A stretch of 64,000 bases of DNA from Pedobacter terrae. GTDB taxonomy: Bacteria > Bacteroidota > Bacteroidia > Sphingobacteriales > Sphingobacteriaceae. This document shows, piece after piece, positions 27,402 to 36,008 of this stretch. The stretch is from NCBI RefSeq assembly GCF_900100705.1, contig NZ_FNCH01000009.1, positions 62,001-126,000 on the forward strand, written 5' to 3'. The position numbers and the translations under genes were made by a program. Below the pieces are notes generated by a model. The model had not been told where the DNA came from. It was given only the letters and a program-made list of their open reading frames with translations, and made no database searches. Numbering within the stretch: the first letter of the stretch is position 1; every line of letters starts with the position of its first letter.

Positions 27402-27806
27402 CTACTTTATCATCACTCCAGGTTTGTTTACCAATGGAACTTTAATCAGATTAGAATCAATAATGCTTTCGGGCAGGAAAATAAATTTTTTGTCGTAAAT
27501 GGTACTGCCAATGTAATAGCTTAACCAGTATTCATTCGTTAAGCCAAACACTTCAGGGTCAATGGCTTCTACTCCAGCAAAAGAATTTGCTTCCATATCG
27601 CCAACAAAGTGTCTCAATACAGAAGTTTTTACCTGTTTTCCGTCTTTCTCACCATAACCTTTAGAACTGATCAGCACATTGGTTATGGACTCGCTTTTGA
27701 GATTAACAAGATAAACCGTCCAGCTTTTTACTTCAGGTGTTTCGCCCATTAATACAACGGCCATGGCGATATCTTCAACTGTATTTTCTGGTAAATCTGC
27801 TTTCAT
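27402..27806 (-). CDS. Conserved hypothetical protein (134 aa)
   Basis: I do not recognise a named family. The protein starts MKADLPENTVEDIAMAVV and continues with WTVYLVNLKSESITNVLISSKGYGE, a compact alpha/beta pattern, ending in IDSNLIKVPLVNKPGVMIK. No signal peptide or membrane helix is visible, so it is probably cytosolic. An in-frame ATG at 27824 would add six residues but lies inside a dispersed repeat, so the ATG at 27806 is preferred. It is on the same strand as topA, about 100 bp downstream of it. Confidence 0.65.
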   Translation of the reverse strand: MKADLPENTVEDIAMAVVLMGETPEVKSWTVYLVNLKSESITNVLISSKGYGEKDGKQVKTSVLRHFVGDMEANSFAGVEAIDPEVFGLTNEYWLSYYIGSTIYDKKFIFLPESIIDSNLIKVPLVNKPGVMIK

Positions 27807-27818
27807 AACCATTGTTTG

Positions 27819-27896
27819 CGTCACACTGATCCGATAGCTATCGCATTTACATCAGTAGCTTATGTTAAAAGATGCTGAAACGAGTTCAGCATGACG
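27819..27896. repeat. Dispersed repeat with CGTCA...TGACG ends
   Basis: It begins CGTCACACTGATCCGATAG and ends TTCAGCATGACG, with an inner 8-bp hairpin ATGCTGAA/TTCAGCAT at 27872-27892. The same ends and start occur at 34733-34770. It lies between topA and the unknown gene and could also stop transcripts. Confidence 0.7.
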
Positions 27897-27905
27897 AATT
27901 TAATT

Positions 27906-30470
27906 TTACTTCTTTTTCGCTACAACCTTTTTTGCTGGTGCCGCTTTTTTCTTTGCCGGTGCTTTTTTCTTGGTTTCGAAAGCATTTGGCACTTGTTCCA
28001 CAATCATTTTTTTGACGGTTTCCAGTTCAATATCGGCCAGTTCTTCTGGTGTATATTTTTGCTTGGTCGCCTCGTTATTGCGTAATTTAAGCATCAGTTT
28101 GCCAAAACGGATAAACGGTCCCCAACGGCCATTTTCAATTGAAATTTTTTCGGCGTCCCAGGTTTTGATGTATCGGTTAGCCTCTTTTTCTACTTTTTTG
28201 CCAATTAAGGTATTAATATCCTCTCGTGTTAAATTGTCGAAATCGTATCCTTTTGCAGGAATATTGATAAAGAGATCGTTCCATTTAATAAACGGACCAA
28301 AACGGCCTTTCCCCTTTGTTACCCCTAAACCTTCGTAAAAAGCAATAGGCGCATCCGCATCCATTTTCTCCCTGATAATTTCAACTGCCCGCTCATAAGT
28401 TACCGATAACGGCTCCTCGTTTTTAGGAAGGGAAATAAAACTTTCGCCCCATTTAACATATGGGCCAAAACGACCAACGCCAACCATTACTTCTTTGCCT
28501 TCAAAATCAGGAAGCTGGAAAGGAAGTTTAAACAGTTCAAGCGCCTCATCTAAAGTTATCGTGGCAACAGATTGTGTACGCATTAAGCTGGCATACCGCG
28601 GTTTTTCCTCTTCATCCAATTCTCCGATCTGCACCAGAGGACCAAATTTCCCAACTTTGGTATATACATTTTTACCTGTTGCCGGATCAACACCTAACAA
28701 GCGCTCGCCAGTGGCGCGCTCTGCATTTTCCAGTGTTGTTTCTACTTCAGTATGAAATGGGTTATAAAACGAATGCAACATTTTGGTCCATTCCTGCAAA
28801 CCCTGCGCAATCTCATCAAATTCTTTCTCCACTTTTGCGGTGAAGTTAAAGTCCACGATGCCTTTAAAATGTTCTACCAAAAAGTCGTTTACTACCTCGC
28901 CAATATCAGTTGGGAAGAGTTTTGATTTCTCAGCACCGGTAATTTCAGATTTGATTTCTTTTTTTACCTGTCCATTTGCTAAAACAATGGAAGTAAACTT
29001 ACGCTGTTTACCATCTCTATCTTCTTTTACCACATAACCACGGTTTTGTACCGTCGAAATAGTAGGCGCATAGGTAGATGGACGTCCAATGCCCAATTCT
29101 TCCAGTTTTTTAACCAAACTGGCTTCTGTATATCTGGCTGGCGGGCGTGAATAACGCTCCGTAGCCTGCATTTCTTTTAAAAATAGTTCCTGTCCTTTCG
29201 CTAAAGGGGGTAAAATGGCACCACCTTCTTTTTCTTCATTTTCATCATCGTCGGTAGATTCCAGGTAAACCTTTAAAAAACCATCGAATTTTAATACTTC
29301 ACCTTCAGCAACTAAATGTTCTTTTCTGGTCGATGCGGTAATCTGTGCGGTGGTTTTTTCGAATAACGCCTCGCTCATTTGTGAAGCAATAGAACGTTTC
29401 CAGATCAACTCGTACAAACGCCTCTCCGAAATATCACCATCTACCGTATGTCTGTCGAAATAAGTAGGACGGATGGCTTCGTGAGCCTCTTGTGCGCCTG
29501 CAGATTTGGTTTTATAAACCCTTGGCAGGTGATATTTTTCGCCATAAGCCGATTTAATTTCGGCAGCAGCAGCATTTACAGCCGTTTCTGATAAATTTAC
29601 AGAGTCTGTCCTCATGTAGGTAATCTTACCGGCTTCGTAGAGTCTCTGCGCAACCTGCATGGTTCTCGCCACCGAAAAACCTAATTTTCTGGAAGCCTCC
29701 TGCTGTAGGGTAGAGGTGGTAAACGGAGCGGCAGGATTACGTTTGGCAGGCCTGGTTTCTAAACTGGTAATGTCGAATTTAGCATTTGCACAGTCCTGAA
29801 GAAATTTTTCAGCATCAGCCTCATTTTCGAAACGTTGTGGCAATTCTGCCTTAACCATTTCTTTTCCCTTACCGGTAGAGAACTGAGCCGTGATTTTATA
29901 GGCAGCACTGGCATTAAAGTTTAAAACTTCGCGCTCTCTGTCTACAATTAAACGTACAGCCACCGATTGTACACGGCCGGCAGAAAGTGACGGCTTCACT
30001 TTTTTCCATAACACCGGAGAAAGTTCGAAACCCACCAAACGGTCTAATACACGGCGTGCCTGTTGGGCATTTACGAGGTTATAATCAATTCCACGTGGAC
30101 TATCAATTGCTTTTAAAATAGCTGGTTTGGTAATTTCATGAAAAACGATGCGTTTTGTTTTCTCCACTTTCAGGCCCAAAGTTTCGAATAAGTGCCACGA
30201 GATGGCTTCTCCCTCGCGGTCCTCATCGGATGCTAGCCATACCATTTCGGCCTCTTTAGCTAGTTTTTTTAATTCGGCGACAACATTTTTCTTGTCGGCG
30301 GGTACCTCGTAGGTTTGGGCAAAATCATTCTTGATATCAATCGCCATATCTCCCTTAACTAAATCACGGATGTGGCCATAGCTAGATTTCACCAGGAAAT
30401 CTTTGCCTAAATAGCCTTCTATAGTTTTAGCTTTTGCGGGTGACTCGACGATCAATAAATTTTTGGCCAT
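27906..30470 (-). CDS. topA: DNA topoisomerase I
   Basis: From the ATG at 30470 (MAKNLLIVESPAKAKTIEGYLG) the protein has 854 residues; a further upstream in-frame start at 30518 adds 16 residues not found in the family. The TOPRIM domain (about 3-130) has DEDREGEAISWHL, and the active-site tyrosine is Y285 in KITYMRTDSVNLS. The C-terminal third contains repeated GRFGPFIKW-type modules in place of zinc fingers, then a lysine/alanine-rich tail (KKAPAKKKAAPAKK) likely for DNA binding. It relaxes negative supercoils. It is an essential housekeeping gene and gives a good chromosomal anchor. Confidence 0.97.
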   Translation of the reverse strand: MAKNLLIVESPAKAKTIEGYLGKDFLVKSSYGHIRDLVKGDMAIDIKNDFAQTYEVPADKKNVVAELKKLAKEAEMVWLASDEDREGEAISWHLFETLGLKVEKTKRIVFHEITKPAILKAIDSPRGIDYNLVNAQQARRVLDRLVGFELSPVLWKKVKPSLSAGRVQSVAVRLIVDREREVLNFNASAAYKITAQFSTGKGKEMVKAELPQRFENEADAEKFLQDCANAKFDITSLETRPAKRNPAAPFTTSTLQQEASRKLGFSVARTMQVAQRLYEAGKITYMRTDSVNLSETAVNAAAAEIKSAYGEKYHLPRVYKTKSAGAQEAHEAIRPTYFDRHTVDGDISERRLYELIWKRSIASQMSEALFEKTTAQITASTRKEHLVAEGEVLKFDGFLKVYLESTDDDENEEKEGGAILPPLAKGQELFLKEMQATERYSRPPARYTEASLVKKLEELGIGRPSTYAPTISTVQNRGYVVKEDRDGKQRKFTSIVLANGQVKKEIKSEITGAEKSKLFPTDIGEVVNDFLVEHFKGIVDFNFTAKVEKEFDEIAQGLQEWTKMLHSFYNPFHTEVETTLENAERATGERLLGVDPATGKNVYTKVGKFGPLVQIGELDEEEKPRYASLMRTQSVATITLDEALELFKLPFQLPDFEGKEVMVGVGRFGPYVKWGESFISLPKNEEPLSVTYERAVEIIREKMDADAPIAFYEGLGVTKGKGRFGPFIKWNDLFINIPAKGYDFDNLTREDINTLIGKKVEKEANRYIKTWDAEKISIENGRWGPFIRFGKLMLKLRNNEATKQKYTPEELADIELETVKKMIVEQVPNAFETKKKAPAKKKAAPAKKVVAKKK

Positions 30471-31039
30471 GAAATACGTTTTTGTGCAAATAAAGCTATA
30501 ATTAAAGCATAAATCCAAACCTGAGGTGAATTTAATACATTTTTTTTTATTAAGTAAGTGATAAATATGTTGGTTTACAGGCCGATTTTAATGGGGTTTT
30601 AATCTTTTTGCTTTTTTGGAAAGCAACTTCAGTGGTTAATAGGTAAGACTTTGTCCCGCCTTTGCTACAAATCCTCAACCTCGTTCCTCGGTCTGCGGGT
30701 TTTCCGCTTCAGTCGGGTTTAGGTGGCATGTTTAGTGTTACTATTTAAGTTTTAATGGCGTTGTGCGGTGCTGAACGAACAAAAAAGAACAGGGCGCTGT
30801 TAACTAAACCGGATGAGCGGAATAGCCCACAGCGCTGGACTATAAGCGATAGCAGGGCTACAACTGCGAAGAACTACTACCTTTCCTTTCCTGATCAAAA
30901 AGAAATAATGATTTATGATAAATAGCTGCCTCAATGGCAATAACTTGTACTTTAATTATGGATATCACATAATTTACAGCCACATTACATCAAGACAACC
31001 AATTTGTACCTATATTCGTATATAAAATAAAAAAAAACG
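30471..31039. other. Noncoding spacer between topA and glutathione peroxidase
   Basis: This divergent 569-bp region carries promoters at its ends and a structured repeat in the middle (30625-30895). No ORF is supported. Confidence 0.6.
30625..30895. repeat. Structured dispersed repeat, locus 2
   Basis: The 5' part has GTCCCGCCTTTGCTAC and CCGCTTCAGTCGGGTTTA; the 3' part has AGCGGAATAGCCCACAGCG and GGACTATAAGCGATAGCAGG. The order of these blocks matches copies A/B at 17 kb and locus 3 at 60.8 kb. The ends pair (GTCCCGCCTTTGCT with AGCGATAGCAGGG). The middle is divergent in sequence and lacks the two inner hairpins of copies A/B. Confidence 0.7.
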
Positions 31040-31552
31040 ATGATCAGCACAATTCTAATCCTATTAAACTTATTGGTATCGCCTCCAAAAAATGTTTACG
31101 ATTTCAGCTTTAAAACCATTGACGGTAAGGAAATTAAGCTTTCCAAATTTAAAGGCAAAAAAATCTTGATTGTTAATACAGCATCTAAATGTGGTTTTAC
31201 ACCGCAGTACGAAGATTTAGAGAAACTTCAGAAACAATATGGTAAAAAGGTAGTATTAATCGGTTTTCCGGCAGGTAACTTTGGCGGACAGGAATTTTCT
31301 ACCAATGCAGAAATTAAAGAGTTTTGTACCGGAAAGTACAATGTTTCATTTTTGCTTGCAGAGAAAAGCAGTGTTAAAGGTGATGATATCAGTCCTTTAT
31401 TTAAGTATTTAACTTCGCAAACCAATACCGAAGAGCAAGGTGATATTAAATGGAATTTTGAGAAATTCTTAATCAACGAAAAAGGACAACTGGTACACCG
31501 TTTCCGTTCAAAAACGAAGCCTACTGACGAAGCGATTATTAAAAACCTGTAG
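31040..31552 (+). CDS. Exported glutathione/thioredoxin peroxidase (GPx family)
   Basis: The 170-residue protein has a hydrophobic N-terminus MISTILILLNLLVS, then the GPx fold. The peroxidatic cysteine is C51 in NTASKCGFTPQ, and the supporting tetrad is Q84 (FGGQE), W138 and N139 (DIKWNFEKF). C96 in EIKEFC is placed like the resolving cysteine of thioredoxin-dependent members, so thioredoxin rather than glutathione is the likely reductant. The N-terminus suggests export to the periplasm. It detoxifies hydroperoxides. A terminator follows 66 nt after the stop. Confidence 0.93.
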   Translation: MISTILILLNLLVSPPKNVYDFSFKTIDGKEIKLSKFKGKKILIVNTASKCGFTPQYEDLEKLQKQYGKKVVLIGFPAGNFGGQEFSTNAEIKEFCTGKYNVSFLLAEKSSVKGDDISPLFKYLTSQTNTEEQGDIKWNFEKFLINEKGQLVHRFRSKTKPTDEAIIKNL

Positions 31553-31617
31553 AAGGGATGTAAAATGGACAATGTAAGCGGGAAGATGTATTAATCTTTC
31601 GCTTCTTTAAATAAATT

Positions 31618-31655
31618 AAAAGGTAATGTGGTGAATAGCCATTTTACCTTTTTTT
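31618..31655 (+). terminator. Rho-independent terminator after the peroxidase gene
   Basis: AAAGGTAA pairs with TTACCTTT, extended inward by TGG/CCA after a small mismatch, and is followed by a run of seven Ts. Confidence 0.8.
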
Positions 31656-31972
31656 ATTTATTAACCCCGTTTATGTAAATATCCCTCAATCACAATAAAA
31701 TAGGATTACTTAATCGATTTCAGATATTATATACGAAGTATCAAGGGATTTAAATAAAAGAAAGGGGCTTAAATCCATAAGCCCCAAATAAACCAAACAA
31801 ACTATTTATGAAGTAAATATATAACGCTTGTTCAGGTAAATAGTTTTTGGAAAAAATAAATTATTCTGCCATCTGTTTAACCTTTGTGGTTCAATCGGGA
31901 GCTATATTAAAAAATAAGCCATAGTGTAACCAGATTGATGGAAAAAGGCCAGCCGTTTTTGACTTTTAGATG
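31656..31972. other. Noncoding spacer between convergent genes
   Basis: AT-rich sequence between the peroxidase terminator and the MBL-fold gene. It contains one hairpin (31764-31785), listed separately. No ORF is supported. Confidence 0.5.
31764..31785 (-). terminator. Hairpin, possible terminator for the MBL-fold gene
   Basis: A perfect 8-bp stem GGGGCTTA/TAAGCCCC with a 6-nt loop. On the minus strand it is followed by TTTCTTTTATTT, so it could end the transcript of the MBL-fold gene, although 188 nt beyond the stop. Confidence 0.5.
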
Positions 31973-32809
31973 TTAAAACAGGTTAAGTTGTGCTGGTTGG
32001 TATAGGTTAGGGTCGAAGCAATAAGTTTCAGGTATATTTTGATTATTGCTGACATAATAAAGCTCCGTTTCTTCATGTCTGGATGCTACTTTAATAAAAG
32101 TATCACCAGCCACATTTTTAAAAAGATTTTCAACAAGGGTAGCGTCGTTATTGTCTTTTGATAAATGGCTTAATAACAGATGACTCATGTATGGTGCTTT
32201 ATGGTTAATGAAAAGCTCCAACGCCTGTGTGTTGCTCAGGTGGCCATGGCCACTGGTAATCCTCCTCTTCAGAAAATAAGGGTATTTACCATTCTCTAGC
32301 ATCTGTGCATCGTAATTAGCCTCCAAAAAAGCCGCATGACAATTTTTAAAATGTGTAATCAAACGATCGCATACTGAGCCTATATCGGTAAAGACCCCAA
32401 CTCTTACCTCGTTGCATTCAATGGTAAAACTATAAGGATCAGCTGCATCGTGGAATTTAGAAAAAGCAGCAATCTTTAAGCTGCCAATCTGAACCTGCTG
32501 TTGATGACTTAGGGTGAAGGTATTTTGGGTATCCAAAAGAAGCTTGCTGCTTTTTAAGGTTGGCGCACTGATGTACACAGGAAGTTTATATTTTTTAGCA
32601 AAAACGGCTAATCCTTTAATATGATCGCTATGCTCGTGCGAGATAAAGATGGCTTTTACCCTGCTTAAAGGTAAACCTAAACGGTTCATGCGGATTTCAA
32701 CCTCTTTACAGGTTAAGCCTATGTCAACCAATACCGCATCATCATCATTACCTATATAGTAACAATTGCCATTACTGCCCGAATTGATTGAGGTGAAATA
32801 TAGTGCCAT
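31973..32809 (-). CDS. MBL-fold metallo-hydrolase (YycJ/WalJ-like)
   Basis: The 278-residue protein starts MALYFTSINSGSNGNCYYIG, which is typical of the YycJ subfamily, and carries the dinuclear metal motif H58-E-H60-S-D62-H63 plus later ligands in KFHDAADP, GVFTDIG and the SGHGHLS loop. YycJ-type enzymes are nuclease-like hydrolases linked to DNA repair or envelope control in Firmicutes; the Bacteroidota role is not established. Same strand as the MarR gene upstream, 46 bp apart, so the two may be co-transcribed. Confidence 0.88.
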   Translation of the reverse strand: MALYFTSINSGSNGNCYYIGNDDDAVLVDIGLTCKEVEIRMNRLGLPLSRVKAIFISHEHSDHIKGLAVFAKKYKLPVYISAPTLKSSKLLLDTQNTFTLSHQQQVQIGSLKIAAFSKFHDAADPYSFTIECNEVRVGVFTDIGSVCDRLITHFKNCHAAFLEANYDAQMLENGKYPYFLKRRITSGHGHLSNTQALELFINHKAPYMSHLLLSHLSKDNNDATLVENLFKNVAGDTFIKVASRHEETELYYVSNNQNIPETYCFDPNLYQPAQLNLF

Positions 32810-32855
32810 TTTGAGGTGGCAAGATACGGCTTATTTAGCGAAGGAAAAAAGAAAA

Positions 32856-33299
32856 CTATACTCTGGTACCATTGTGTTCAACCAAACGCGAAAGCAGGGG
32901 CAGAAAAGCCTGAATCAAATTGATTTCTTCAGCAGAAAAGATTTTTTCCATGGTTTGTGCCAGCCATTCTTCTTTTATCTTTCGAGTGGCGATAATATGT
33001 TTTTCACCAAGTTTGGTTAAGCCGATAAAAATCTTTCTCTTATCTTCCTCACTTGGGAAGCGCTCTACACATTTGGCATCGAAAAGGCGGTTAATGATCT
33101 GCGAAATTGCTTGTTTAGATACCCGTTCCATGTCGGCCAGCTCTGTAGATAGCATTTTGCCGTGCTGTTCCAATAGCGACATGGTCAATAATTCAGCGTT
33201 ACTAAATTCTGAACTTACATGCTGCTTGCGTAAAGCTCTCGTTAAGCGGGTAACCGTGCTTCTTAACTTTGCGGCAATCTCTTGTGTTTGAGTAGGCAT
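32856..33299 (-). CDS. MarR-family transcriptional regulator
   Basis: The 147-residue protein has a winged-helix core: AELLTMSLLEQHGKMLSTELADMERVSKQAISQIINRLFDAKCVERF, wing EDKRKIFIGLTKLGEKHI, and flanking dimerisation helices. MarR dimers repress divergent efflux genes and release on binding phenolic or oxidative ligands. The divergent MFS gene is 170 bp away and the spacer has two matching 15-bp sites (33307 and 33445), so auto- and cross-regulation are likely. Confidence 0.93.
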   Translation of the reverse strand: MPTQTQEIAAKLRSTVTRLTRALRKQHVSSEFSNAELLTMSLLEQHGKMLSTELADMERVSKQAISQIINRLFDAKCVERFPSEEDKRKIFIGLTKLGEKHIIATRKIKEEWLAQTMEKIFSAEEINLIQAFLPLLSRLVEHNGTRV

Positions 33300-33306
33300 C
33301 TTATTG

Positions 33307-33321
33307 GTAAATAAACTTTAC
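33307..33321. promoter_or_regulatory. Putative MarR operator, degenerate copy near marR start
   Basis: GTAAATAAACTTTAC differs from the perfect palindrome at 33445 in three central positions. It lies 8 bp upstream of the MarR start codon, where binding would block its own transcription. Confidence 0.6.
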
Positions 33322-33444
33322 AAATATAATGTTTTATTTATATACTTAACGGAACAGATATTTTTATAATATGTGATTTTTGATTTTAGAATGATAAAAG
33401 GTTGCTTTTTTGGCTTTAATGGTGTTTTAATTTTTTATAACTTT

Positions 33445-33459
33445 GTAAAGTTACTTTAC
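33445..33459. promoter_or_regulatory. Putative MarR operator, perfect palindrome before the MFS gene
   Basis: GTAAAGTTACTTTAC is a perfect 15-bp inverted repeat with a one-base centre, ending 10 bp before the MFS start codon. Matching sites at both divergent genes support a shared regulator. Confidence 0.7.
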
Positions 33460-33469
33460 TATTTTAATC

Positions 33470-34699
33470 ATGAGTATTTTTCGTTCATTAAGACATTATA
33501 ATTACAGACTATTTTTTACAGGTCAGGCGATTTCATTAATTGGTACATGGATGCAGCGTGTTGCCATTAGCTGGTTGGTTTACCGTTTAACAGGGTCAGC
33601 TTTTTTATTGGGACTGATTACCTTTTTAAGTTTAATCCCTTCGCTGGTGCTTGCGCCCTACGCGGGTAGTTATGTAGACAGGCATAATAAATATAAAGTA
33701 TTGGTAATTACCCAGGTAATTCTGATGCTGCAGGCTGGTGCGCTGGCATTAATGATCTGGTTTAAAGTGTACGATATGTTCTGGATCGCAGCACTTTCGC
33801 TGGTTCAGGGTTTGGTAAACGCTTTTGATGTTACTGCCCGCCAATCTTTAATGGTAAATTTAATTGATGATAAGGAAGATTTACCGAATGCCATCGCACT
33901 CAACTCTTCAATGTTTAATGCGGCTAGGTTAATTGGTCCGGCGCTGGCAGGTGTAATTTTAAGTACCCTGGGTGAAGATATTTGTTTTATTATAAATTTT
34001 GTAAGTTTTATTGCGGTGTTAGGTTGTATGGTGATGATGAAACTTAAAATCACGGCGCATCAAAAATCGGCAGAAAATATCTGGGTTGATCTGAAAAAAG
34101 GGTATGATTATCTCAAATCATCGCCAGATTTGGCTTCTATGGTATTAATGATGGCGGCATCGAGTTTATTGGTTATTCCTTTTACCACTTTATTGCCTGT
34201 TTTTGCAAAGGATATTTTTAATGGAAATGCCACTACATTTGGCTGGTTTGAAAGTGCTGCAGGATTTGGAGCTTTTTTCGGGGCGATTTATATGGCTACC
34301 TTAAAAGGAAGTCAGAATTTACAAAAAATCGTCATGATGTCTGGTATTTTATTGGCCATTTCGGTTGTGGCGCTGGCCATATCACCATCACTCATTCTGG
34401 CGTTAGTTTGTACCAGTTTAGCTGCTTTAGGTTTAATGGCACAAAACTCATCTATTAACACTTATTTGCAGACCCATGCCGATGATTTGATGAGGGGCAG
34501 GACCATGAGCTATTATATTATGGCTTACCAGGGGGTATTACCGATTGGAAGTTTGTTAATGGGATATTTGGCGCATCTTTTCGGTACACAGGTTGTGGTC
34601 GCTTTTGAGGGAATTGCTGGATTATTAATTGTAGCAGCCTTTGTGTATCATGAGAAACATAGAAACCAATTGAACACCAGGGCGATGTCCTTGAATTAG
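33470..34699 (+). CDS. MFS transporter (drug/siderophore exporter-like)
   Basis: The 409-residue protein has twelve predicted helices. The first segment, SLRHYNYRLFFTGQAISLIGTWMQRVAISWLVY, and GSYVDRHNKYKVLV (motif A-like loop) are typical of the DHA3/EntS-like MFS group that exports drugs or siderophores. The divergent MarR regulator and its operator just upstream of the start imply induction by the exported compound. The substrate is not predictable. Confidence 0.9.
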   Translation: MSIFRSLRHYNYRLFFTGQAISLIGTWMQRVAISWLVYRLTGSAFLLGLITFLSLIPSLVLAPYAGSYVDRHNKYKVLVITQVILMLQAGALALMIWFKVYDMFWIAALSLVQGLVNAFDVTARQSLMVNLIDDKEDLPNAIALNSSMFNAARLIGPALAGVILSTLGEDICFIINFVSFIAVLGCMVMMKLKITAHQKSAENIWVDLKKGYDYLKSSPDLASMVLMMAASSLLVIPFTTLLPVFAKDIFNGNATTFGWFESAAGFGAFFGAIYMATLKGSQNLQKIVMMSGILLAISVVALAISPSLILALVCTSLAALGLMAQNSSINTYLQTHADDLMRGRTMSYYIMAYQGVLPIGSLLMGYLAHLFGTQVVVAFEGIAGLLIVAAFVYHEKHRNQLNTRAMSLN

Positions 34700-34732
34700 T
34701 GTTTCCTTTCGTCCGTTTTTTTTGTGAGTGGC

Positions 34733-34770
34733 CGTCACCCTGATCCGATAGCTATCGGATCAGCATGACG
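34733..34770. repeat. Dispersed palindromic repeat with CGTCA...TGACG ends
   Basis: CGTCACCC, then TGATCCGATAG and its exact reverse complement, then GCATGACG. The inner 22 bp are a perfect palindrome. It sits between the convergent MFS and LacI genes and could terminate both. It is a shorter version of the element at 27819. Confidence 0.8.
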
Positions 34771-34823
34771 ATCGCGTGGATACAACATTGTGTACAAAAC
34801 GCCAAACGCCTGTCACCAAACGC

Positions 34824-35858
34824 TTACCCATGCACCACCAACTTGCAATCAACCATCACTTTCTGATAGTTTTCCATATCGATTTCTTTATTGATTAACT
34901 GAAGCAGAAGTTTGATGGCATTTTCACCCACCGATTCGGGATTTTCTTCAATAGATGCAATAGGGGGCGAATCGAGGTAACTGATAAAAGCATTGTTTCC
35001 AAATCCTATACTTTCAATTTTATTAAAGTTGGGATGATTTGTCGATTTCAGGTATTTGATCGCATCAAAAAGGATAGGCTCTTTAAAAGCCACCAGCGCA
35101 GTAGGCATGTGGTCTGAATCAGCGAATAAATTCTTGATTGCAGCAATCGTATTTTCCTTATCAAAATCAGTGTAAGCGACAAATTTTGCTGAAAAAGGTA
35201 CTCCATTATCTTTTAAGGCATTAATATACCCATTGAAACGGTCGTGCGTAAAATTGGTCATTTTAGGGCCACCCAGGTAAGCAATTTTTTTATGTCCTCT
35301 GCCGATCAGAAACTTAGTGGCTTCGTAGCAACCCTGAAAAGTATTGCCCAGTACCTTATGGCAGCTTAAATTAAAACTCGGGTTTCGTGTGTAATAAACT
35401 ACAGGAGTACCCATCTGCTCAAACTGATCAAGGTGAGCAAAATCCTGTGTTTGTTTCGAAATGGCAACAATTAAACCGTCAACACGGCTCCTTAGCAACA
35501 TATTTGCCGATTGGATTTCCTTTTCCAGGTCATCATGCGATTGACTGATGATCACATTGTAGCCATTTTGTGTGGCAAACTGCTCCACGCCATAAATACT
35601 TCTGGTAAAAAAGTGGTCTAAGAGGTTAGGTAGGATCACGCCAATAATGCGCGATCTTTTTTCCTTTAAATTAATAGCCGATTTATTGGGCGTAAAATGC
35701 AGCTCGCGGGCCATTTCCTGAACGCGCTGCTTAGTATATGCATTTATGGTAGGGTAATTATTAAGGGCTTTTGATACGGTAGAAACTGACATCTTTAACT
35801 TTTCAGCCAGAAATTTCAGGGTTACGGGGGTATTGTTCATCATCTTTTCCAATCTCAA
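34824..35858 (-). CDS. LacI-family transcriptional regulator of the PUL
   Basis: The 344-residue protein has an N-terminal LacI helix-turn-helix (VTLKFLAEKLKMSVSTVSKALNNYP, about 12-36), hinge helix and a periplasmic-binding-protein-like sugar domain (about 67-340). Three nearby in-frame ATGs (35858, 35843, 35840) are possible starts; the last gives MNNTPVTLKFLA. LacI regulators bind a sugar or sugar acid and derepress catabolic genes. It diverges from the susC-led cluster, and palindromic sites in the shared spacer are likely its operators. Most Bacteroidota PULs use HTCS or SusR; a LacI regulator suits a uronate-derived inducer. Confidence 0.93.
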   Translation of the reverse strand: MRLEKMMNNTPVTLKFLAEKLKMSVSTVSKALNNYPTINAYTKQRVQEMARELHFTPNKSAINLKEKRSRIIGVILPNLLDHFFTRSIYGVEQFATQNGYNVIISQSHDDLEKEIQSANMLLRSRVDGLIVAISKQTQDFAHLDQFEQMGTPVVYYTRNPSFNLSCHKVLGNTFQGCYEATKFLIGRGHKKIAYLGGPKMTNFTHDRFNGYINALKDNGVPFSAKFVAYTDFDKENTIAAIKNLFADSDHMPTALVAFKEPILFDAIKYLKSTNHPNFNKIESIGFGNNAFISYLDSPPIASIEENPESVGENAIKLLLQLINKEIDMENYQKVMVDCKLVVHG

Positions 35859-35885
35859 TACATAGTTAAGAAAAAAAACTTAATT

Positions 35886-35903
35886 ATTTCAAACGTTTGA
35901 AAT
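35886..35903. promoter_or_regulatory. Putative LacI-type operator 1
   Basis: ATTTCAAACGTTTGAAAT is a perfect 18-bp palindrome with the central CG typical of LacI/GalR sites, 28 bp upstream of the first regulator start. Confidence 0.75.
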
Positions 35904-35939
35904 GTGATAGCAGCGTATTTTGTGTGTTTTTGGTCTGTT

Positions 35940-35951
35940 TAAAACGTTTTA
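35940..35951. promoter_or_regulatory. Putative LacI-type operator 2
   Basis: TAAAACGTTTTA is a 12-bp palindrome sharing the AAACGTTT core with operator 1, from which it is spaced by about 51 bp between centres, close to five helical turns. Confidence 0.6.
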
Positions 35952-36008
35952 TTGCTTTAAGCTTTTCTACATTCGTTATACCAATACCAACTAACCAAAT
36001 AAATAAAT

